Assembly: GCA_938048925.1 (NCBI GenBank)
Contig: CALITV010000129.1
Span: 1-9,889 of the forward strand
From: an uncultured bacterium
GTDB lineage: Bacteria; UBP6; UBA1177; JAKLFG01
DNA length: 9,889 nt
Reading direction: 5' to 3'
Made by a program: the position numbers and the translations under genes. This document shows positions 1 through 9,889 of the stretch, in pieces (the first letter of the stretch is position 1; every line of letters starts with the position of its first letter). The notes beneath the pieces were generated by a model that did no database searches, had not been told where the DNA came from, and worked only from the letters and a program-made list of their open reading frames with translations.

Positions 1-42
1 CCGAATGTCGGCGAGCGCTATGTTCTTTTCCTTGACCGCCAT
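1..42 (-). CDS. fusA: Elongation factor G, N-terminal fragment (runs off window)
   Basis: Only the first 14 codons are in the window, reading MAVKEKNIALADIR from an ATG at 42-40. EF-G is the GTPase that drives ribosome translocation. Many EF-G proteins begin with a short leader ending in an Arg directly before the conserved NIGI...HIDAGKT G1 region, and this fragment stops exactly at such an Arg. The P-loop itself is outside the window, so the call rests on the leader and on position directly after rpsL-rpsG, the classic str operon order. The start is well bounded: an in-frame TAA at 60-58 lies upstream with no other start codon between. No good Shine-Dalgarno motif is visible in the 21-bp gap after rpsG, so translation may be coupled to rpsG. 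Another gene in this slot cannot be excluded from 14 residues. Confidence 0.75.
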   Translation of the reverse strand, partial: MAVKEKNIALADIR

Positions 43-63
43 GTCGAGCCGCTGTTCTTACCA

Positions 64-534
64 CTACCACTTGAAATGCGCAAACGCCTTATTCGCCTCG
101 GCCATCTTATGGGTCTCGTCCATCTTCTTGAACGCGTTACCCCGTTTGTTGTATGCGTCGTCGAGTTCCGCAGCGAGTTTTTCCATCATCCCCTTTTCCG
201 AACGGGCGCGGGCCGCGGAGATTATCCACTTCATGCCGATCGACTGGCTCTTTTCAAGGGTGACCTCCATCGGGACTTGATAGTTCGCTCCCCCGATGCG
301 GGTTGATTTAACCATGACCTTGGGGCGCACATTCTCGAGCGCGCGGCGGAACATTTCGATCGGACCGTCGCTTTTCCCCTTCGCCGCTTTCTCGATCGCA
401 TCGTACACGATCCGCTCAGCGACCGATTTCTTTCCTTCCCACATCACCTTATTAATGAACTTCTGAATGAGCACCTCGCCGTATTTCGGGTCGGGAAGGA
501 TTTCCTTACGAGTCACGAACGCTTTCCTCGGCAT
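64..534 (-). CDS. rpsG: 30S ribosomal protein S7
   Basis: A complete 156-residue S7, the usual length. S7 is a primary 16S rRNA-binding protein that nucleates assembly of the 30S head and lies near the E-site exit channel. Family signatures are clear: ILPDPKYG near residue 12, GKKSVAERIVYDA around residues 34-46, the KSTRIGGANYQVP segment near residues 76-88, and the closing run DETHKMAEANKAFAHFKW. The ATG at 534 has a strong Shine-Dalgarno, AAGGGAGG at 547-540, five bases upstream. The gene follows rpsL after only 14 bp and is surely co-transcribed with it. The TAG stop is followed one codon later by an in-frame TAA at 60-58, which could act as a backup stop. The stretch EKSQSIGMKW differs from the more common Arg-rich version but is still recognisable S7. 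Confidence 0.98.
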   Translation of the reverse strand: MPRKAFVTRKEILPDPKYGEVLIQKFINKVMWEGKKSVAERIVYDAIEKAAKGKSDGPIEMFRRALENVRPKVMVKSTRIGGANYQVPMEVTLEKSQSIGMKWIISAARARSEKGMMEKLAAELDDAYNKRGNAFKKMDETHKMAEANKAFAHFKW

Positions 535-548
535 ATCGTCCTCCCTTG

Positions 549-920
549 TTACTTAGGCCGTTTGGCGCCGTACTTGGAGCGCCCCTGACGCCGCCCTTCC
601 ACTCCGGCGGTATCGTGAACGCCGCGGATGATATGATAGCGGACACCCGGAAGATCCTTGACGCGTCCGCCCCTCACGAGGACAACGCTGTGTTCCTGTA
701 AGTTATGCCCTTCGCCGGGGATGTAACAGGTGACTTCGAATCCGCTCGTCAAGCGGACACGCGCAACTTTCCGAAGCGCCGAATTGGGCTTCTTCGGCGT
801 CGTCGTATAGACGCGGACACACACCCCCTTGCGTTGCGGACACGAAGCGAGCGCTGGCGATTTGCTCTTGTAACGCGCCGCCTCTCGGCCTTTTCTGACC
901 AACTGATTGATCGTCGGCAT
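549..920 (-). CDS. rpsL: 30S ribosomal protein S12
   Basis: A complete 123-residue S12, the decoding-centre protein of the small subunit that monitors codon-anticodon pairing. It aligns without gaps to the E. coli protein over the first 95 residues. MPTINQL opens the protein, [15 protein letters not shown] spans about 37-51 and [11 protein letters not shown] about 85-95. The residues where streptomycin resistance usually arises are wild type (Lys43, Lys88, Pro91). Asp89, the site beta-methylthiolated by RimO in many bacteria, is present. The ATG at 920 is preceded by GGGGAG at 934-929 with 8-base spacing, and a second AGGAG lies at 943-939. This is the first gene of a transcript that starts at the promoter near 977-1004, after the rpoC terminator. 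Confidence 0.98.
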   Translation of the reverse strand: MPTINQLVRKGREAARYKSKSPALASCPQRKGVCVRVYTTTPKKPNSALRKVARVRLTSGFEVTCYIPGEGHNLQEHSVVLVRGGRVKDLPGVRYHIIRGVHDTAGVEGRRQGRSKYGAKRPK

Positions 921-969
921 CCTTGTTTCTCCCCTGTTCTCCTGTTATCGATTGCATAAAAACAAAAAC
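921..969 (-). promoter_or_regulatory. 5' leader of the rpsL transcript with doubled Shine-Dalgarno
   Basis: This is the short leader predicted between the transcription start near 969-970 and the rpsL ATG. It has two similar purine blocks in tandem, ACAGGAG (945-939) and ACAGGGGAG (937-929). The downstream block is correctly spaced from the start codon; the upstream one is about 18 bases away and too far to be the main site. An AAGG at 924-921 abuts the start codon. I see no strong stem-loop in the leader, so no obvious ribosomal-protein-mimic structure. The exact 5' end is inferred from the promoter, not seen. Confidence 0.55.
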
Positions 970-976
970 GGGGGCG

Positions 977-1012
977 ATTGTAACGGCGGGTCATCAGGTG
1001 TCAAAAATTTTT
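977..1012 (-). promoter_or_regulatory. Sigma70-type promoter for rpsL-rpsG-fusA
   Basis: On the minus strand a perfect TTGACA (-35) at 1004-999 is followed after 16 bp by TACAAT (-10) at 982-977, one mismatch from TATAAT. Directly upstream, and overlapping the -35 by two bases, is the A/T tract AAAAATTTTT (1012-1003), in the position of an UP element bound by the alpha-subunit C-terminal domain. The stretch after the -10 is CGCCCCC (976-970), a GC-rich discriminator of the kind found at ribosomal promoters inhibited by ppGpp. Growth-rate or stringent control is therefore likely but inferred. The promoter lies between the rpoC terminator and the rpsL start codon, which supports it as a real start point. 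Transcription should begin near 969-970. Confidence 0.82.
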
Positions 1013-1045
1013 CCTCGGAGTCACATAACATGCTGTAAAAACAGT

Positions 1046-1074
1046 AAAAAAAGAGCGGCGCATGGCGCCGCTCT
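1046..1074 (-). terminator. Intrinsic terminator after rpoC
   Basis: On the minus strand a hairpin with a perfect 9-bp GC-rich stem, GAGCGGCGC pairing with GCGCCGCTC around a CAT loop (1073-1053), runs straight into seven T residues (1052-1046). The first T can also pair with A1074 to give a tenth base pair. The hairpin begins 24 bases after the rpoC stop codon. Strong stem, short loop and immediate T-run make this a textbook Rho-independent terminator, closing the rplL-rpoB-rpoC transcript. On the plus strand the hairpin is not followed by a T-run, so it is directional. Confidence 0.93.
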
Positions 1075-1098
1075 CGAAAGAGAAAACTCCTTTTTCGA

Positions 1099-4000
1099 TC
1101 AGCCGTCTATTTTTCCCGGCTCCGACATAGACGCGTTTTTCTGCTCCGTATCGCCGGTTCCGGGCATCTCCTCCACAGGTACTGCCTCATACGATGCCTC
1201 ATTGTAGCGCGGGAATCCGGTACCGGCAGGTATCCGCTTGCCGATGATGATGTTTTCCTTGAGGCCGCGCAGGATATCGGTCTTCTTTTCGATACTCGCG
1301 TTGGCAAGCACCTTGGTGGTCTCTTGGAACGAAGCGGCCGAGATGAAACTTTCGGTGTTGAGAGAGGCCTTCGTGATGCCAAGAAGCGCCGTCTCCCATT
1401 TTGCCGGCTCCTTCCCTTCCTTGACGGCATTGCCGTTGACCGTATCGAGAATCTCTTTCTCCACAAGTTCGCCTTTCATTAGGAAAGTGTCGCCCGAATC
1501 GACGATGCGGACTTTCCGGAGCATCTGGCGCACGATGATCTCGATGTGTTTGTCGTTGATGGGGACGCCCTGCAGTTTGTAGATTTTCTGCACCTCCTGC
1601 ACGAGGAACTTCGCCACCTCGGTCTCCCCCTTGATACGGAGGATATCGTGCGGATCTATCGCGCCGTCTATGAGTGGTTCGCCCGCCTCGACGAAATCAC
1701 CGTCGTGCACATTAATGTGCTTTTCCTTCGGCACGAGATAGATGCGCTCTTCCCCCTCGTCGGGAGTGACGGTGATCATCGTCTTGTTCTTAAGCCCCTT
1801 CGTGTCGGTGGTGATGGTGATGCGCCCATCTATCTCGGTGACGACCGCAGGAGCCTTCGGGTGCCGCGCTTCGAAGAGGTCTGAGACGCGAGGAAGACCG
1901 CCGGTGATGTCCTTGGTCTTGCGGGCTTCGCGGGGGACCTTCGCAAGAACGGTGCCTTTGACGACTTCGTCGCCGTCCTTCACCTCGATATAGGCGTTGA
2001 GCGGCAAATGGTAGATCGCTTCGCCGCGATCTATTTTCTTTGCTTTCTTCTTTGCCGCATCGGTGATGAGTATCTTAGGCGACTTGCGCGGGTCGCGGGA
2101 ACTGATGACCACCGTCTGGGAAAGGCCGGTCCGTGTATCAACCTCTTCGCGGACCGTGACGCCGGGCTCGATATCTTCGAATTTCACCACGCCGTCGGCT
2201 TCGGCGATGAAGGGGGTATTGTAAGGATCCCACTCGGCGAGGATCTGGCCCTCTTTCACCTTTTCTCCTTCATTGACGAACAAAGTGGTACCGTAACTTA
2301 CCGGATACTTCTCGCGTTCGCGGCCTTTTTCGTCGGTTATCACGATCCTGCCATTGCGGTTCATGACGACATAGCGTCCTTCTTCGCGGATCTGCGCCGC
2401 AGTCGGTTTTTCTCCCGGATGTTTGTCGAGTAGTTTGATGTCCTTGAAACGGACGAGGCCGCTCCGTTTCGCCTCGTGCGAGGAGCGTTCCGTGGTGCGC
2501 GATGCGACGCCGCCGACATGGAAGGTGCGCATGGTGAGCTGTGTTCCCGGCTCGCCGATGGATTGGGCAGCGATGTAGCCGACCGCCTCTCCGACATTGA
2601 TGAGGTGACCGCGGGAGAGATCACGTCCGTAGCACTTCGCGCAGACGCCATACTTCGACCGGCAGGTGAGAACGGAACGAATGTACACCGCATCTATGCC
2701 GAGCGCCACGATCTTGTCGGCCTTTTCTTCGTCTATCGTCTCGCCCGACTCGACGACGATCTCGCCCGTTTCGGGGTCCTCGACATCGTCCATGGCGACC
2801 CGTCCGAGGATACGCTCCCGGAGCGGCGAGATGATCTCGCCCGAATCGTTGAGGAGCGCTTCGGTCCAGATGCCCATCGTCGTGCCGCAATCTTCCTCGA
2901 CCACGACCACATCCTGCGCAATGTCCACGAGTCGCCGCGTGAGGTAACCCGAGTTCGCGGTCTTGAGCGCCGTATCGGCCGATCCCTTGCGGGCGCCGTG
3001 CGTCGAGATGAAGTAATCGAGCGAGTCGAGTCCTTCCTTGAAGTTCGCGAGAATCGGTGTTTCGATGATCTCGCCCGACGGCTTCGCCATGAGACCGCGC
3101 ATGCCGCCGAGTTGGCGGATCTGGTCTTTGCTGCCGCGCGCCTTCGAGTCGGCCATCACATAGATGGGGTTGTCCGAAGGTACCGTTACCCGCCCCCACA
3201 TCTTGTGGTCGGTCTCTTTTTCCTTCAGTTCCTCCATCATCTTCGCCGTGACCCGTTCGTTGGCGCGCTCCCAAAGGTCAACGATCTGGTTGTACCTCTC
3301 GCCTTTGCTGAGACGGCCGCTCTGATAGTGCTCTTCGATCTCGCGGATCTCCTTTTCGGTCTCGGCGATAATATCCCACTTCTCGGCGGGAACCTTTATG
3401 TCGGAAAGAGAGATGGAGTAGGCCGCTTTCGTCGAGAACTCGTAGCCGAGATTCTTGAGTTTGTCGGCGAAGATGACGGTCGCTTTGCCGCCAGCTCTTC
3501 GATAACTCGTGTCAAGGATGTCCGACCAGTTGCTCTTTTTGAACTGCCGGTTGACGGTGTCGAAGCCGAGTTCACGCGGCGTGAATTGCCAGAGAAGCAC
3601 CCGCCCCGGCGTGGTCCGATATATCTTGTCATCAATCCGAACGAAGATCATAGACTGCCATTCGACTACGCCGGCATCGCGTGCCATGAGCACTTCTTTC
3701 TCCGAGTAGAAATACTTGCCTTCCCCCTTCGCGTAAGGGCGCTCGGTGGTGAGATAATAGAGACCGAGGACGATGTCCTGCGACGGCACGATGATCGGCG
3801 CTCCCGATGCAGGAGAAAGAATGTTATTGGTCGACATCATGAGAACCCGCGCTTCCAACTGCGCTTCGATCGAGAGAGGGACATGGACCGCCATCTGATC
3901 ACCGTCGAAGTCGGCGTTGAACGCCGTACAGACGAGAGGATGAAGGCGGATGGCCTTCGATTCGATGAGGATCGGCTCGAAGGCCTGTATGCCGAGGCGA

Positions 4001-5295
4001 TGGAGCGTCGGAGCGCGGTTGAGGAGAACGGGGTGCTCGCGCACCACATCCTCGAGGATCTCCCATACCACATCCTCTCCCGCCTCGACCATCTGTTTGG
4101 CCCCCTTGACGGTGCTCACCAGATTGCGTTCCTGCAATTTGTTGTAGATGAACGGCTTGAAAAGTTCGAGCGCCATGACCTTCGGTAAACCGCACTGGTG
4201 CAATTTGAGTTCGGGCCCGATGGTGATGACCGAACGGCCCGAGTAATCCACCCGCTTACCGAGCAGATTCTGACGGAAGCGCCCCTGTTTACCGCGCAAC
4301 ATGTCGGAGAGCGATTTATACGGCCGTCCGCTCGGACTTTGGATCGGGCGGTGAACCTTCGTGTTGTCGAACAAGGCGTCCACCGCCTCCTGCAACATCC
4401 GCTTCTCATTCTTGATGATGACATCGGGGGCTCCGAGGTCCATCAACTTTCGGAGACGATTGTTCCGATTGATGACGCGGCGATACAGATCGTTGAGATC
4501 GCTCGTCGCGAACCGGCCGCCGTCGAGCGGCACCAGTGGTCGCAGATCGGGCGGGAGCACCGGCAAAATGGTAAGGACCATGTTTTGCGGTTTCACGCCG
4601 GAACGAACGAACTTGTTGATGACATTGATCCGTTTCTGCAGTTTGGTGACGAGACTCTTGTCGTGGCTTTGGGCCATCGTCTGCTCGAGATCCGCCTTGA
4701 CCGCGATAAGATCCATTTCCTCGAGCAGTTTGCGCACGGGAGCCGCTCCGGTTTCGGCGACGATTTGTTCGGGACCGAATTTTTCGAGGATTTCGTGATA
4801 GGCTTCCTCATCAAGATAGTCGCCCTTCTTCACGCCGGGCACCTTCGATTCGAGCACGAGATATCCTTCGCAGTAGATGACCGAGTTGAGGTGGTTATTG
4901 GTGATGCCGAGCACCGTGCTGAGATAGAATGGGGATGTTTTCACATACCAGATGTGGGCGACCGGCGAGGCCAACGTGATGTGCCCCATCCGTTCGCGGC
5001 GTACCTTCGACTCGATGACCTCGACACCGCACTTTTCGCAGACCATCCCTTTGTACTTCATCCGCTTGTATTTCCCGCACAGGCACTCGAAGTCACTCAC
5101 CGGCCCGAATATCTTGGCGCAGAAGAGTCCGTCCTTTTCCGGCTTAAAGGTGCGGTGGTTGAGCGTTTCTGGTTTCTTCACCTCGCCGTAGGACCACTCG
5201 AGGATCTTCTCGGGCGACGCGAGAGAGACTTCTATCGCCTTGAAATCGAAACTGCTCTTCGGTTTCTCGAAGATCTTGAAAACATCCTTCACCAC
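1099..5295 (-). CDS. rpoC: DNA-directed RNA polymerase subunit beta'
   Basis: A complete 1398-residue beta', close to the E. coli length of 1407. It carries half of the polymerase active site. The N-terminal zinc-binding domain has Cys 71, 73, 86 and 89. The catalytic loop NADFDGDQ is at 460-467, with Mg-binding Asp 462, 464 and 466. The second zinc site has Cys near 803, 878, 885 and 888. The bridge helix lies around 770-793, and trigger-loop halves lie near 915-930 and 1130-1143, separated by about 200 residues matching the SI3-type insertion. The C-terminal clamp ends with LLGITKASL and [10 protein letters not shown], then a short acidic tail. The start is GTG at 5295, followed at once by a second GTG; either fits the ribosome binding site. 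The gene is 9 bp after rpoB and is closed by the terminator at 1046-1074. No broken or missing catalytic motif was seen. Confidence 0.99.
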   Translation of the reverse strand: MVKDVFKIFEKPKSSFDFKAIEVSLASPEKILEWSYGEVKKPETLNHRTFKPEKDGLFCAKIFGPVSDFECLCGKYKRMKYKGMVCEKCGVEVIESKVRRERMGHITLASPVAHIWYVKTSPFYLSTVLGITNNHLNSVIYCEGYLVLESKVPGVKKGDYLDEEAYHEILEKFGPEQIVAETGAAPVRKLLEEMDLIAVKADLEQTMAQSHDKSLVTKLQKRINVINKFVRSGVKPQNMVLTILPVLPPDLRPLVPLDGGRFATSDLNDLYRRVINRNNRLRKLMDLGAPDVIIKNEKRMLQEAVDALFDNTKVHRPIQSPSGRPYKSLSDMLRGKQGRFRQNLLGKRVDYSGRSVITIGPELKLHQCGLPKVMALELFKPFIYNKLQERNLVSTVKGAKQMVEAGEDVVWEILEDVVREHPVLLNRAPTLHRLGIQAFEPILIESKAIRLHPLVCTAFNADFDGDQMAVHVPLSIEAQLEARVLMMSTNNILSPASGAPIIVPSQDIVLGLYYLTTERPYAKGEGKYFYSEKEVLMARDAGVVEWQSMIFVRIDDKIYRTTPGRVLLWQFTPRELGFDTVNRQFKKSNWSDILDTSYRRAGGKATVIFADKLKNLGYEFSTKAAYSISLSDIKVPAEKWDIIAETEKEIREIEEHYQSGRLSKGERYNQIVDLWERANERVTAKMMEELKEKETDHKMWGRVTVPSDNPIYVMADSKARGSKDQIRQLGGMRGLMAKPSGEIIETPILANFKEGLDSLDYFISTHGARKGSADTALKTANSGYLTRRLVDIAQDVVVVEEDCGTTMGIWTEALLNDSGEIISPLRERILGRVAMDDVEDPETGEIVVESGETIDEEKADKIVALGIDAVYIRSVLTCRSKYGVCAKCYGRDLSRGHLINVGEAVGYIAAQSIGEPGTQLTMRTFHVGGVASRTTERSSHEAKRSGLVRFKDIKLLDKHPGEKPTAAQIREEGRYVVMNRNGRIVITDEKGREREKYPVSYGTTLFVNEGEKVKEGQILAEWDPYNTPFIAEADGVVKFEDIEPGVTVREEVDTRTGLSQTVVISSRDPRKSPKILITDAAKKKAKKIDRGEAIYHLPLNAYIEVKDGDEVVKGTVLAKVPREARKTKDITGGLPRVSDLFEARHPKAPAVVTEIDGRITITTDTKGLKNKTMITVTPDEGEERIYLVPKEKHINVHDGDFVEAGEPLIDGAIDPHDILRIKGETEVAKFLVQEVQKIYKLQGVPINDKHIEIIVRQMLRKVRIVDSGDTFLMKGELVEKEILDTVNGNAVKEGKEPAKWETALLGITKASLNTESFISAASFQETTKVLANASIEKKTDILRGLKENIIIGKRIPAGTGFPRYNEASYEAVPVEEMPGTGDTEQKNASMSEPGKIDG

Positions 5296-5299
5296 GGCG

Positions 5300-5304
5300 C
5301 CCTC

Positions 5305-5306
<2 letters not shown>
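5300..5306 (-). promoter_or_regulatory. rpoC ribosome binding site overlapping the rpoB stop
   Basis: AGGAGGG at 5306-5300 is a near-perfect Shine-Dalgarno. Its first two bases are also the last two of the rpoB TAG stop codon (5307-5305). It is 5 bases from the first GTG (5295) when measured from the end of AGGAGG, and 8 bases from the second GTG (5292). The overlap suggests that beta' translation is coupled to beta termination, which would help keep the two subunits stoichiometric. Confidence 0.85.
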
Positions 5307-9423
<4,117 letters not shown>

Positions 9424-9475
9424 CGTGACCTCTCACCTGTTTGTTGACCACAGAGGACATCCTTCTACGCCCTAT

Positions 9476-9507
9476 AAAAAGCAAGCGGGACGGCGACATG
9501 GCCGCCC
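9476..9507 (-). terminator. Probable partial terminator (attenuator) between rplL and rpoB
   Basis: On the minus strand GGG-CGGC (9507-9501) can pair with GCCG-T-CCC (9494-9487), giving seven GC pairs with one bulged T and a six-base loop. TTTTT (9480-9476) follows six bases after the stem. The bulge and the gap before the T-run make it weaker than the rpoC terminator. This is the place where E. coli has an attenuator that lowers rpoBC expression relative to the L7/L12 genes, so the same role is likely here by analogy. It could also be only an RNA-processing hairpin. The rest of the 129-bp gap shows no convincing promoter: a TTGACA at 9537-9532 has no matching -10. Confidence 0.5.
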
Positions 9508-9552
9508 TCTCCTGCACACCGATGAAAACTGTCAAGCGGCACCCGGATCCTT

Positions 9553-9889
9553 TTACTTGATCTCGATCTCGGCGCCGACAGCCACCAGTTTCTCCTTTAT
9601 TTTGTTCGCTTCTTCCTTCGACACCGCCTCTTTTATCGTCTTGGGAGCACCCTCGACGAGGTCCTTTGCCTCCTTGAGACCGAGGTTGGTGAGCGCACGG
9701 ATCTCCTTGATGACCTCGAGTTTCTTGGCGCCGGCCGACTTGAGGATCACTTCGAATTCGGTTTTTTCCTCCGCCGCCGGGGCCGCCGCGCCGCCTGCTG
9801 CCGGGGCCGCCGCAACGGCGACCGGGGCCGCCGCACTCACGCCCAGTTCGTTCTCGAGTTCCTTGATGAGTTCGGCAAGCTCGAGGACC
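9553..9889 (-). CDS. rplL: 50S ribosomal protein L7/L12 (5' end off window)
   Basis: The stalk protein that recruits and activates translation GTPases such as EF-G and EF-Tu. The frame stays open to the window edge; 111 codons are visible and roughly the first ten residues are missing. The visible N-terminal dimerisation part reads [18 protein letters not shown] flexible Ala/Pro/Gly-rich hinge follows (about visible residues 18-40), then the globular C-terminal domain beginning [20 protein letters not shown] and ending AEIEIK. The GTG at 9840-9838 encodes an internal Val at the start of the hinge and is not the true start, because the coding frame upstream is clearly L7/L12. In [16 protein letters not shown] an Asn replaces the Gly usual in TGLGLKEAK, within the factor-binding helix region. 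It stands upstream of rpoB as in most bacteria, where the rplJ-rplL pair leads into rpoBC. Confidence 0.97.
   Translation of the reverse strand, partial: VLELAELIKELENELGVSAAAPVAVAAAPAAGGAAAPAAEEKTEFEVILKSAGAKKLEVIKEIRALTNLGLKEAKDLVEGAPKTIKEAVSKEEANKIKEKLVAVGAEIEIK
9777..9834 (-). repeat. Three 13-bp direct repeats coding the L7/L12 hinge
   Basis: The plus-strand string CCGGGGCCGCCGC occurs at 9777-9789, 9801-9813 and 9822-9834. The spacings, 24 and 21 bp, are multiples of three, so each copy is read in the same frame as Ala-Ala-Ala-Pro. The repeats make the low-complexity hinge of L7/L12. Gain or loss of one unit would change hinge length without a frameshift. Confidence 0.85.

Noticed and set aside
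1031..1046. Short inverted repeat CTGT...ACAG beside the rpoC terminator
   Set aside because: A 4-bp A/T-loop stem is too weak to call as a separate element or operator.
9532..9537. TTGACA on the minus strand after rplL as a possible rpoB promoter
   Set aside because: No -10 hexamer is present 15-19 bp downstream; that stretch is GTGTGCAGGAG-like.
9838..9840. GTG as the start of a 95-residue rplL product
   Set aside because: The same frame upstream to the window edge encodes the conserved L7/L12 N-terminal domain, so this codon is internal Val.

Overview
This window is a bacterial core-genome locus for transcription and translation, with every gene on the minus strand. Read in the direction of transcription, from high to low coordinates, it holds rplL (5' end off the window), rpoB, rpoC, rpsL, rpsG and the first 14 codons of what is almost certainly fusA. 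This is the join between the rplL-rpoBC operon and the 'str' operon (rpsL-rpsG-fusA), the order seen in many Deltaproteobacteria and other Gram-negative-type lineages.

Both large RNA polymerase subunits carry the large insertions known from E. coli: an SI1-like and an SI2-like insertion in beta, and an SI3-like insertion inside the trigger loop of beta'. That argues against Firmicutes, Actinobacteria, Cyanobacteria, Thermus and spirochaetes. It fits a proteobacterial or deltaproteobacterial/Desulfobacterota-like organism or a related uncultured Gram-negative phylum. I cannot name the organism. Base composition looks to be in the mid-50s percent GC, and nothing suggests horizontal transfer.

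Layout: 9553-9889 holds ribosomal stalk protein L7/L12. A 129-bp gap (9424-9552) contains an imperfect hairpin with a trailing T-tract, probably a partial terminator (attenuator). rpoB (9423-5305) and rpoC (5295-1099) lie 9 bp apart, and the rpoC ribosome binding site overlaps the rpoB stop codon. The 178-bp gap at 921-1098 is the main regulatory segment: a strong intrinsic terminator closes the rpoC transcript, and a near-consensus sigma70-type promoter with an A/T-rich upstream tract and a GC-rich discriminator then starts rpsL-rpsG-fusA. The two units are adjacent but look separately transcribed. rpsL and rpsG are only 14 bp apart, and fusA begins 21 bp after rpsG.

I found no mobile element, CRISPR array, tRNA, defence gene or undescribed system. 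The most notable sequence-level signal is a strong, codon-visible depletion of the palindromic hexamer RTCGAY: Ile-Asp and Val-Asp codon pairs almost never use ATC or GTC, although Ile-Glu and Val-Glu pairs usually do.
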